From positions 3,608,001 to 3,672,000 of the forward strand of contig NZ_CP125377.1 of assembly GCF_034008315.1 (NCBI RefSeq): a stretch of 64,000 bases of DNA, in the 5' to 3' direction. Below are positions 17,421 through 25,168 of this stretch, in pieces. Position 1 is the stretch's first letter. Every line of letters starts with the position of its first letter. The DNA is from Pseudomonas sp. P8_241 (GTDB taxonomy: Bacteria > Pseudomonadota > Gammaproteobacteria > Pseudomonadales > Pseudomonadaceae). The notes under the pieces were generated by a model that was given only the letters and a program-made list of their open reading frames with translations, made no database searches and was not told the DNA's origin. A program made the translations under genes and the position numbers.

Positions 17421-18619
17421 CACAGCACATGGGGCGCGTCTTCAAGGCAATCGAGCAGCCCTCGCGCCCTGGCGATGGCGGCGGCTTGCGTCTGGCCGTG
17501 AGCGCCCAGCTTGCGGAAGAGATTGCGCAGATGCACTTTCACCGTGTACCCGGAAAGTCGCAAATTGTCCGCAATCGCACTGATCGGATAGCCCTGAGCG
17601 ACCAGACGGACCACTTGCTGTTCGCGCTCGGTGAGCACAGAGCACGCTTGTCCAACGTCGCTGGGCAGTCCAGGCGCGCCAGCCAATCGCTTGAGCAGAT
17701 CACCAATAAACCCCGGCTCGCCCCCTCGCGCCCGGAGTGTCCGGGCGCAGCGTTGCAACAGCGCCTCAAGGCAGGCCCCTTCTTCGACAAAGGTGCTGCG
17801 CCAGCCCTCCTCGCTGGCAAACGGCAACAGCCCGGTGAGTTCTGCCATTGCCGCTTCGTGTTGTGCACTGCCCTCAAGGGCCACGGCGAGCAGCAAACGC
17901 AGCTTGAGCTTGCGGCGCAAACGACCCTGCCCGTGTGCTTGCGCAATTTCCGGGCGTAACGTGCGAAGCGCCAGGTCAAAGCGTCCTTGTGCGATGTACA
18001 GGCGCACGCGGGCGACGGTGGGCGTGTCGACGTCGTTGGCGTAGTAAAACGCCTGCGAACGCGCCCAATCGCCGTATCTGTCCACGTGAGTCAACGCCTG
18101 AGCAGCCGCAAGCACACGACCTTCCAGCGTCGCCATACGCGCACGCTCAATCCAGACCGAGCACTGGCTGCGTCGGCATGCCCGGTCATGGGCAGCTTGC
18201 ATAAGCGTGGCGAGGTGGCGTCGACAGATGGCCCCCTCACCTCGGGAGTAGGCGATTCGGGCCATCAGGATATGACTGACGATCAGTGCGTCCGGCGGGC
18301 TGTCGTCCGGGATGTGAGGCTGGGTTCGCGCGAGCAGGTCTTGTGCCTGATCCAGCGATCCACTTTCGTAAAGCACAAGGGCTCGCATGACGTTGGGCAG
18401 CAAGCCCGCCAACGCGGTGCAATCTGGAACAAAACACTCCAGGCGCATACGGGCCGATGCCAGCCCCCCTTGAGTCAGGTCGATGAGGCTTTCCATCGCC
18501 GTCGCCGCAGGGGGTACGCCGCCGGTGCCGTGCTGCGCGGCATGCCCTATCACTTGGGACAGCCTGCGCCTGGCCGCGTCGAAACGTCCGAGGGCCAGCA
18601 GGTCACAGGCTGTCTTCAT
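17378..18619 (-). CDS. second short MalT-type LuxR regulator lacking the ATPase domain
   Basis: This 413-residue protein ends in a LuxR helix-turn-helix (LTEREQQVVRLVAQGYPISA, then YTVKVHLRNLFRKLGAHGQT) with an unusual ~27-residue tail. The preceding region matches the repeat-rich C-terminal half of the long regulators (CSVWIERARMATLEGR, VARVRLYIAQGRF). No P-loop is present. It lies 9 nt downstream of the racemase gene and has no strong ribosome site of its own, so it may be translationally coupled to it. The linkage suggests it controls this operon or the neighbouring beta-oxidation genes. It overlaps the 3' end of the convergent long regulator by 43 nt. Confidence 0.78.
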   Translation of the reverse strand: MKTACDLLALGRFDAARRRLSQVIGHAAQHGTGGVPPAATAMESLIDLTQGGLASARMRLECFVPDCTALAGLLPNVMRALVLYESGSLDQAQDLLARTQPHIPDDSPPDALIVSHILMARIAYSRGEGAICRRHLATLMQAAHDRACRRSQCSVWIERARMATLEGRVLAAAQALTHVDRYGDWARSQAFYYANDVDTPTVARVRLYIAQGRFDLALRTLRPEIAQAHGQGRLRRKLKLRLLLAVALEGSAQHEAAMAELTGLLPFASEEGWRSTFVEEGACLEALLQRCARTLRARGGEPGFIGDLLKRLAGAPGLPSDVGQACSVLTEREQQVVRLVAQGYPISAIADNLRLSGYTVKVHLRNLFRKLGAHGQTQAAAIARARGLLDCLEDAPHVLCHTNTPVALARITA

Positions 18620-18628
18620 GGCCGTACG

Positions 18629-19744
18629 CTAGGGTTTCCAGACAGCCGCGAGATCGTTGATGTCGAGTGCCGCCATGATCCTGGCCGTATGTTCACCTCG
18701 CTCAGGGATCGCTCCTGGTACTTCAACGCGGCCATCGAAACGGGGCGCGGGACTGGTTTGCAAAGCACCGTCGCGTTCAAAGTACACGCCCCGCTCCACC
18801 ATGTGCTGATGCTGCGACGCCTCACGCGGGCTCAGTACCGGCGCGAAGCACACGTCACTGCCTTCCAGCAATTGGCACCAGTGATCGCGGGGCTGGCCGG
18901 CAAACACCTCGGCGAGCAAGCCGCGCAGTTCTTCCCAGCGGTTCATGTCCCACTGTTTGGCGAAACGCGGATCATTGTCCAACCCCAGTTTTTGCAACAG
19001 CAACGCATAGAACTGCGGCTCCATTGAACCCACCGCCACATAGTTGTCATCGGCGCAGCGATAAGTCGCATAGAAATGCGAGCCGTCGTGCACGCTTTTA
19101 CCGCGCTGTTCCTTGAGCAAGCCTCGACCCTGCAGCGACAGCATCAGCTGCATCATGTGCGCCGAACCGTCGACGATGGCTGCGTCGACCACTGTGCCCT
19201 TGCCGGTCTGCCGGGCATTGAGCACGCCTGCAAGCAGGCCGATAGTCAGGTACAGAGCGCCGCCGCCAATGTCGCCGATCAGTGTGATTGGCGACGAAGG
19301 TGCCTCATTGACGGTCCCGCTGTGATGAAGCGCACCTGACAGGGCGATGTAGTTATTGTCGTGACCGGCGGCACTGGCCAATGGACCGCTCTGCCCCCAA
19401 CCGGTCATGCGCCCGTAGACCAGGCGTGGATTGCGTGCCTGACAGTCCTGCGGACCAAGGCCAAGACGCTCCATGACGCCGGGGCGCATGCCCTCGATCA
19501 GGACATCGGCGCTCTCGATCAGCTTCAGGACCAGTTCGCGACCTTCAGCGCTTTTCAGGTCCGCAAACACCGACCGCTTGCCACGGTTGACCGGGTTGGC
19601 CGTGTGGCTCGCTTGCCCGCTGATCGACTTTGACTCTGCGCGCTCGACCGCTATGACATCGGCCCCCAGATCGGCCAGGTGCATGGCACAAAAGGGTCCC
19701 GGACCAATCCCGCAAATCTCTACGACCTTGATACCTGAAAGCAT
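18629..19744 (-). CDS. alpha-methylacyl-CoA racemase (CaiB/BaiF fold)
   Basis: This 371-residue protein has the CoA-transferase III fold but the racemase active-site pattern: GHDNNYIALSGAL with His128, and LIGDIGGG with Asp158. These correspond to the catalytic His/Asp pair of mycobacterial and human alpha-methylacyl-CoA racemase (offset by two residues from the mycobacterial numbering). It would interconvert 2R- and 2S-methylacyl-CoA so that methyl-branched chains can enter beta-oxidation. The ATG at 19744 has GGGGGA about 4-5 nt upstream, and the protein then starts MLSGIKVVEI, typical of the family. Its presence points to a methyl-branched or isoprenoid-like substrate. A plain CoA-transferase role is the main alternative. 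Confidence 0.8.
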   Translation of the reverse strand: MLSGIKVVEICGIGPGPFCAMHLADLGADVIAVERAESKSISGQASHTANPVNRGKRSVFADLKSAEGRELVLKLIESADVLIEGMRPGVMERLGLGPQDCQARNPRLVYGRMTGWGQSGPLASAAGHDNNYIALSGALHHSGTVNEAPSSPITLIGDIGGGALYLTIGLLAGVLNARQTGKGTVVDAAIVDGSAHMMQLMLSLQGRGLLKEQRGKSVHDGSHFYATYRCADDNYVAVGSMEPQFYALLLQKLGLDNDPRFAKQWDMNRWEELRGLLAEVFAGQPRDHWCQLLEGSDVCFAPVLSPREASQHQHMVERGVYFERDGALQTSPAPRFDGRVEVPGAIPERGEHTARIMAALDINDLAAVWKP

Positions 19745-19934
19745 CTCTTCCCCCATTTGTAGTGACATGGCAACGGACGCTGAAGCCCTGTGCACCAGCG
19801 CTGATCGTAGTCGATACCCTAGCAGAGCCCCCTGAAAATCGTGCCCCCCGCTTTGGGGGGCTATAGGCTGGAAAAGACAGGGCTACCCTAGGCCTTCCTC
19901 TTCAGGCAATAACAACAACAGGAAGGAAGAAAAC
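19745..19934. promoter_or_regulatory. divergent promoter region, racemase versus exported propeller-like protein
   Basis: The region contains a strong hairpin, GCCCCCC-GCTTT-GGGGGGC, at 19843-19861. Two TACCCTAG(C/G) copies lie near 19815 and 19883, spaced about 70 nt apart, and could be regulator half-sites. GGAAGGA just before 19935 is the ribosome site of the rightward gene. Confidence 0.4.
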
Positions 19935-21647
19935 ATGTTTGCTCTACGTTCGCATTGGGCACTTCTGGCGAGTCTACTGACCGTCCCGGCACTGGGGTGG
20001 GCCCAGATCGCACCCGGCAACCCTTACCTGGCGCAGTCCTACAACAACCAGACCCACTGGAACGACGGGGCCTCGGACAGTACCGACATCGCCGTGCCGC
20101 GTGGCACCTTCAAGATGACACCGGACGCCTACCGTGTTTTGCCCAACGAATCGGGGAGCCTGGTGCAATACAGCGACAAGGTCGGCGATACCGACCTTTA
20201 CTGGTTCTGGGCCGGCTTTTCCCTGCGCAAGGTGAAGATCGAAGACGACTTCAAGTTCACCGAAGTGGCCCGCGTCGACCTGCCGGTCAAGCTGCCGAAC
20301 TACCAGCCGGTCACGCCTGAACAGCGTTTGCAGCAAGCGGCCCAAACCCGCAGGTTTCTTGAAGCGAGGGACGAAAAGGGTTTGCTCGACTACATGACAG
20401 CCCAACCGAACCGCATGCTGACCGCTACCGCCGATCAAGTCATGGGGGGGGCGATCTACTCACTGCTGACCCGTGACGATGCCTTCATCGGCGCCAGCGC
20501 CCGTCGAGTGTTCCGCATTGACCAGAACGATCAGAAGGATCCGGCGTCCGGCATGCAGCTCACCCAGGAAGTACAGCTTCCGGATGCGCTGTTCGACAAC
20601 GAGAAGACCAAGCGCGGCGTCAACGTTCCCGTGGACGTCACCTTCGGCATGGGCATGACCCAAAACGGCTACCTGGTGATCAACACCATGGGCGGCGTGG
20701 TCGCCACCCTCGATCGCACGACACTCAAACTGATCGACAGCTATCGCGTTGAAGGCAGTGACGAACTGTTCCTCAACTCCTTCGCCACCGGGCCGGAAGT
20801 CGATGGCGGTGCGGTGTATGTCGCATCCAACCAGAACATGTACCGTCTGGTGGTCGACAAGCAAGGCAAGCTCCACGCCGACGACGCCAGTGGCGCCTGG
20901 AAAGCGCCTTATGAACGCGGCTCGCGCTTTACCTCGATCAAAATCGGTGACGGCACCGGCTCGACGCCGACCCTGATGGGCTACGGTCCAGAGGAAGACA
21001 AGTTGGTAGTGTTCACCGACGGCGCAAACAAGATGAACCTGGTCGCCATGTGGCGCGACGGTATTCCGACCGGCTGGAAGCAAAAACCGGGCACCGGGTC
21101 ACCGCGCGTTGCCGACCAGCGTGAAGTCGACATGGGCCCGACCATCCCTACCGTGCAATCGGAACAGTCGGTGGCGGTGTATGACGGTCACGCGTTTGTG
21201 GTCAACAACATCCCTGCCGTGGAAAAACCGGTCCTGTCCAAATCCGGGTACTACGTGACCATGCTAAACGGCATGACCCGCCCTGCCCCGAGTGGCGTGG
21301 CAATGTTCAAATGGGACAATGGCAAGCATCAATGGAACAGCCTGTGGACCCGTGAAGACGTGGGTTCGATCTCGATCGTGCCGATGATCAGCGGTGGCAG
21401 TCGCATGGCCTTGATCAATGGCTTCTATGCCGGTCGGCTGGGTGAAGGCTTCCACATCGGCATGGATCTGGACACCGGCAAAACCGTGCTGGAAATCGCC
21501 ACCGGCAGCGACCCGGTGTTCAACGGCATGTACGCGCCGATGAAAGTCGATAAACAGGGACGGTTGATGTATGGCATGGCCTTCGGCATGGTCTTGATGG
21601 ACACCAGTCGCATGCAGAAAGTCGACCAGGTGGCCAAGAGCGAGTAA
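19935..21647 (+). CDS. exported propeller-like protein of unknown function
   Basis: This 570-residue protein has a clear Sec signal peptide (residues 1-23, cleavage at GWA|Q). The mature part has repeated short strand motifs of a WD/PQQ-like beta-propeller (GYLVINTMGGVVATLDRTTL, GGAVYVASNQNMYRLVVDKQ, YAPMKVDKQGRLMYGMAFGM). I do not see canonical PQQ-binding residues or a haem CxxCH site. It is monocistronic, with a strong ribosome site and a good intrinsic terminator. Divergence from the racemase ties it to the catabolic cluster. It could bind or process the substrate in the periplasm, but the role is unknown. The fold call is inferred from pattern, not from a search. Confidence 0.65.
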   Translation: MFALRSHWALLASLLTVPALGWAQIAPGNPYLAQSYNNQTHWNDGASDSTDIAVPRGTFKMTPDAYRVLPNESGSLVQYSDKVGDTDLYWFWAGFSLRKVKIEDDFKFTEVARVDLPVKLPNYQPVTPEQRLQQAAQTRRFLEARDEKGLLDYMTAQPNRMLTATADQVMGGAIYSLLTRDDAFIGASARRVFRIDQNDQKDPASGMQLTQEVQLPDALFDNEKTKRGVNVPVDVTFGMGMTQNGYLVINTMGGVVATLDRTTLKLIDSYRVEGSDELFLNSFATGPEVDGGAVYVASNQNMYRLVVDKQGKLHADDASGAWKAPYERGSRFTSIKIGDGTGSTPTLMGYGPEEDKLVVFTDGANKMNLVAMWRDGIPTGWKQKPGTGSPRVADQREVDMGPTIPTVQSEQSVAVYDGHAFVVNNIPAVEKPVLSKSGYYVTMLNGMTRPAPSGVAMFKWDNGKHQWNSLWTREDVGSISIVPMISGGSRMALINGFYAGRLGEGFHIGMDLDTGKTVLEIATGSDPVFNGMYAPMKVDKQGRLMYGMAFGMVLMDTSRMQKVDQVAKSE

Positions 21648-21690
21648 CTCGATGGCGGGATGTCGTTGACGCTCATCGCATCCCTTCCTC

Positions 21691-21729
21691 AAAAACGCCG
21701 GCCCTTCAATGAAAGGCCGGCGTTTTTTT
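21691..21729 (+). terminator. intrinsic terminator after the propeller-like gene
   Basis: A long stem AAAACGCCGGCC / GGCCGGCGTTTT closes a ~10-nt loop and runs into TTTTTTT. It is textbook for the plus strand. The A-run on the other side could also serve the minus strand. Confidence 0.9.
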
Positions 21730-21754
21730 GTGCCTGTTATCTGCCTATCAAATA

Positions 21755-22410
21755 CCTGTAGGAGCGAGCCTGCTCGCGAAGAACTCACGCACACCGCGTT
21801 AATCCAGGATGCCCGCGTCATCGTTGACGACCATCGCGAGCGCGCTCGCTCCTACAGGTGAGCGTATTCCCCTGTAGGAGCGAGCACGCTCGCGAAAAAC
21901 CTGAGCACGCCGCGTTTTTCCAGCATGCCCGCGTCATCGTTGGCGACCATCGCGAGCGCGCTCGCTCCTACAGGTGAGCGTATTCCCCTGTAGGAGCGAG
22001 CACGCTCGCGAAAAACCTGAGCACGACGCGTTTTTCCAGCATGCCCGCGTCATCGTTGACGACCATCGCGAGCGTGCTCGCTCCTACAAGTGATCGTATT
22101 CCCTGTAGGAGCGAGCACGCTCGCGAAAAACCTGAGCACGACGCGTTTTTCCAGCATGCCCGCGTCATCGTTGACGACCATCGCGAGCCTGCTCGCTCCT
22201 ACAGGTGAGCGTATTCCCCTGTAGGAGCGAGCACGCTCGCGAAAAACCTGAGCACGACGCGTTTTTCCAGCATGCCCGCGTCATCGTTGACGACCATCGC
22301 GAGCGCGCTCGCTCCTACAGGTGAGCGTATTCCCCTGTAGGAGCGAGCACGCTCGCGAAAAACCTGAGCACGCCGCGTTTTTCCAGCATGCCCGCGTCAT
22401 CGCTGACGAC
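21755..22410. repeat. tandem REPIN array 1 (five units plus one truncated)
   Basis: Each ~104-nt unit is CCTGTAGGAGCGAGC..GCTCGCGAA, a ~50-nt spacer containing CCAGCATGCCCGCGTCATCG, then the mirrored CCATCGCGAGC..GCTCGCTCCTACAGG. Units start at 21755, 21871, 21987, 22102, 22218 and 22334, a period of 115-116 nt, separated by TGAGCGTATTCC-like linkers. The last unit lacks its mirrored half. The array fills the gap between two convergent transcription units that each have their own terminator. Copies are nearly identical, so it probably expanded recently by tandem duplication. Confidence 0.92.
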
Positions 22411-22422
22411 CTGACCGCGCAT

Positions 22423-22447
22423 AAAAAAACCGGGCGCAAGGCCCGGT
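22423..22447 (-). terminator. intrinsic terminator of the nine-gene leftward cluster
   Basis: On the minus strand a 7-bp stem, GCCCGGT (22447-22441 on the complement) with ACCGGGC (22435-22429), is followed by seven T. It lies about 57 nt after the stop codon of thiolase 1. Confidence 0.85.
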
Positions 22448-22503
22448 CAAAACAAGTAACCCGGTTGGCGGTGCATACTCTAAGGCATGCACCGCCAGAG
22501 GGA

Positions 22504-23691
22504 TCAAGTGCGACCGTACAGGGTCACCACGCATGCACCACCCAGGCCCAGGTTATGCGCCAGCGCGACATTCACCCCTTCGACCTGACGTTTGTCGGCA
22601 TTACCTCGCAATTGCTGAGTCAACTCATAGCACTGCGCCAGACCGGTCGCTCCCAGCGGATGTCCCTTGGACAACAGGCCACCGGAGGGGTTGGTCACGA
22701 CCTGGCCGCCGTAGGTGTTGCTGCCTTCGAGAACAAATTTTTCCGCGCCGCCGACATCGCACAGGCCCAGGGCTTCATACGTCAGCAATTCGTTATGGGC
22801 GAAGCAGTCGTGCATTTCAGCGACCCGGATGTCCAGCGGGTCGACACCGGCCTTCTCATAGACTTCCCTGGCAGCCCGTTGGGCCATGTCGAAGCCGACG
22901 ACTTCGATCATCGAACGGGTTTCGAAGCAGACGGGTTTGTCAGTGGTCAACGATTGCGCGAGGATCACCACATCGGTGCGCAACCCATGCTTTTTGGCGA
23001 AAGCTTCGGAACAGATAATGGCGGCCGCCGCGCCGCAAGTCGGCGGGCAAGCCATCAGGCGGGTCATCACACCCGGCCACATCACTTGATCGTTCATCAC
23101 GTCTTCGGTGGTGACCACTTTGCGGAACAATGCCAACGGGTTGTTGGCGGCATGACGACTGGCCTTGGCACGGATCGCGGCAAAGGTACTCATTTGCGTG
23201 CCGTACTTCTGCATGTGCTCACGACCGGCGCCACCGAACATGCGCAGCGCGCTCGGGATCTCTACATCAGAGGTCAGTTCGTCGATCACCGACTGGGTCT
23301 TGTGCGTGGTCGCGCGCGGGCGGTCATCCCAATGGCCTTTCAGGGCACCTGGCTGCATCTGCTCGAAACCGAATGCCAGGGCGCACTCGACCGCCCCGCT
23401 CTCCACCGCCTGGCGTGCCAGGAACAGCGCGCTGGAACCGGTGGCGCAGTTGTTGTTGACGTTGATCACCGGGATGCCGCTCATGCCCACTTCATAGAGG
23501 GCGGCCTGACCGCTGGTGGAGTCGCCGTAAACGTAGCCGGCATAGGCTTGCTGAACCAGTTTGTAATCCAGACCGGCATCCTGAAGGGCCAGACGAATCG
23601 CTTCGCCGCCCATGTCGATGTAAGTACCGCTGGTACCAGGCTTGACGAACGGGATCATGCCGACGCCGGCAATGTAAGGTTTTTGCGACAT
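22504..23691 (-). CDS. SCPx-type thiolase 1
   Basis: This 395-residue protein is a thiolase of the sterol-carrier-protein-X (lipid-transfer) branch. The nucleophile is Cys82 in NNNCATGSSAL. MHDCFAHNE carries the branch-typical His, and KGHPLGATG and LGLGGACVV hold the remaining active-site residues. This branch cleaves 3-ketoacyl-CoAs with bulky or alpha-methyl-branched chains. The start has GGAGAA about 5-6 nt upstream. It is the last gene of the leftward cluster, followed by a terminator. Two paralogues (31838-33022 and 39553-40740) share the whole layout. I see no DUF35 partner gene, which often accompanies SCPx-like aldolases, so thiolysis is more likely than retro-aldol cleavage. Confidence 0.87.
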   Translation of the reverse strand: MSQKPYIAGVGMIPFVKPGTSGTYIDMGGEAIRLALQDAGLDYKLVQQAYAGYVYGDSTSGQAALYEVGMSGIPVINVNNNCATGSSALFLARQAVESGAVECALAFGFEQMQPGALKGHWDDRPRATTHKTQSVIDELTSDVEIPSALRMFGGAGREHMQKYGTQMSTFAAIRAKASRHAANNPLALFRKVVTTEDVMNDQVMWPGVMTRLMACPPTCGAAAAIICSEAFAKKHGLRTDVVILAQSLTTDKPVCFETRSMIEVVGFDMAQRAAREVYEKAGVDPLDIRVAEMHDCFAHNELLTYEALGLCDVGGAEKFVLEGSNTYGGQVVTNPSGGLLSKGHPLGATGLAQCYELTQQLRGNADKRQVEGVNVALAHNLGLGGACVVTLYGRT

Positions 23692-23775
23692 TGTTCTTCT
23701 CCAGATTCAGTGAACGGGACACAGGGGACAGCCGTCCGCCCTCTCAAGAGGACGGACTGCCATTGCTCAAAGGAT

Positions 23776-25143
23776 TTAGCGAATACCGGCGTTGCGCAGC
23801 GCTGCCGGAGTGAAGTCATTCATGGTCGGCTGGTACGCGTAGTCGGTGCCACGCTTGTTTTCGTTACCCAGGTTCGACACCAGATACCGCCCGGCAATCA
23901 GGTCATAGACCCCCATCGCGGCATACACGGCGACACCCTGCTGATAGTCGTTGACCAGGTAACCTTCGCTGACCCGCCACAGTTGGCCGCGACCGTCGTA
24001 CTGGTCGATTTCCACGGCAGCCCAGGTGTCCTCGTCGATGTACATATGACGCTTGGCATAAATGTGGCGCTGGCCAGGCTTGAGCGTGCCCTCCACTTCC
24101 CAAACCCGATGCAGCTCGTAGCGGGTCAGGTCCTGGTTGATATGGCCGGGCTTGATGATGTCGGCGTATTTGAGCTTCGGCGACTGCAACACGTAGTTGT
24201 TGTAGGGAACGTAAACTTCTTTCTTGCCGATCAACTTCCAGTCGTAACGGTCCGGTGCACCGTTGTACATGTCGGCGTTGTCGGCCACGCGCATGCCGTC
24301 GGCAGCGGTGCCCGGACCGTCATAGGCCACTTGCGGGGCACGACGCACGCGGCGTTGCCCAGCGTTGTAGGCCCAGGCCATGCGCGGTTCCTTGACCTGA
24401 TCGAGGGTCTCGTGAATCAACAGCACACTACCGGCCAGACGTGCGGGCGCCGTCACCGTCTGCTTGACGTAGAACAGGATGTTGGCGCTGTCCTCGGGCT
24501 TGGCGTCGGCCATTTTCCAGGGCAACCCGGTGGCCATCTCAATCTGCACAATGGTGTAGTCACCATTGGTTTGCGGCGTGGCCTGGGCCTGACGGTTGAT
24601 GAAGTTGGTGCCCCGTGAGCGGGTCAGGTGGTTCCAGACCACTTCCAGGCCATTCTTCGGAATCGGGAACGCGTAATAGCGCGACTGCTCGAAATTTTTC
24701 AACGAGTAGCCGTCATTGGCCGACTCGGTGGTCACCGCACTTTTCTTCACGGCGTCGTAGACTGCCTGTGGCGCGGACGCCGTGCGCTGGGTCTTGTACA
24801 CCGGGATCCTGTACGTGTCGGGGTAACGCGTGAACATCGCCAGTTGCCCGGCCGTGAGCTTGTCTTTGTACTGCGCGACGTTGGCAGCAGTGATTACGAA
24901 CTGCGGTTTTTCCCCTTCGAACGGATTGCCCAGAAAGTCGTTCTGCATTGGGGCGGCACCGGGTTTGAGGCCACCGGTCCAGGCAGGAATGGTGCCGCCG
25001 GCATTGCCGGCCTTCTCGCCGCCCAGCGGCGTCAGCGTGGTACCCAATTGCGCCGCTTCCTGCGGGGAAACAGCCGCCATCACGCTGGAAGCAATCAGGC
25101 TGAGGGTCAAGGTGCAGGCTTTGATCAGAATGCTGGATTTCAT
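23776..25143 (-). CDS. DUF1329 exported protein, copy 2
   Basis: This 455-residue protein is a close paralogue of the product of 11317-12684, with the same length and the same blocks (YAFPIPKNGLEVVWNHLTRS, YNAGQRRVRRAPQ). A signal peptide occupies about residues 1-23. At DNA level the two copies differ at many third positions, so this is not a very recent duplicate. It follows DUF1302 copy 2 by 25 nt, the same spacing as in the first pair. It probably works with that barrel protein in moving a hydrophobic substrate through the envelope. Confidence 0.85.
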   Translation of the reverse strand: MKSSILIKACTLTLSLIASSVMAAVSPQEAAQLGTTLTPLGGEKAGNAGGTIPAWTGGLKPGAAPMQNDFLGNPFEGEKPQFVITAANVAQYKDKLTAGQLAMFTRYPDTYRIPVYKTQRTASAPQAVYDAVKKSAVTTESANDGYSLKNFEQSRYYAFPIPKNGLEVVWNHLTRSRGTNFINRQAQATPQTNGDYTIVQIEMATGLPWKMADAKPEDSANILFYVKQTVTAPARLAGSVLLIHETLDQVKEPRMAWAYNAGQRRVRRAPQVAYDGPGTAADGMRVADNADMYNGAPDRYDWKLIGKKEVYVPYNNYVLQSPKLKYADIIKPGHINQDLTRYELHRVWEVEGTLKPGQRHIYAKRHMYIDEDTWAAVEIDQYDGRGQLWRVSEGYLVNDYQQGVAVYAAMGVYDLIAGRYLVSNLGNENKRGTDYAYQPTMNDFTPAALRNAGIR

Positions 25144-25168
25144 TGTTGTTTTCTCCGTCTGACAGGTA

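Noticed and set aside
21755..22410. Possible CRISPR array
   Set aside because: The repeats have a 116-nt period, the spacers are themselves repeated, and each unit is an inverted REP pair. This is a REPIN array; no cas genes are nearby.
22321..24618. A 765-codon open frame on the plus strand
   Set aside because: It is antisense to thiolase 1 and DUF1329 copy 2, runs through REPIN sequence, and its translation has no family motifs. Long antisense frames are common in GC-rich genes.
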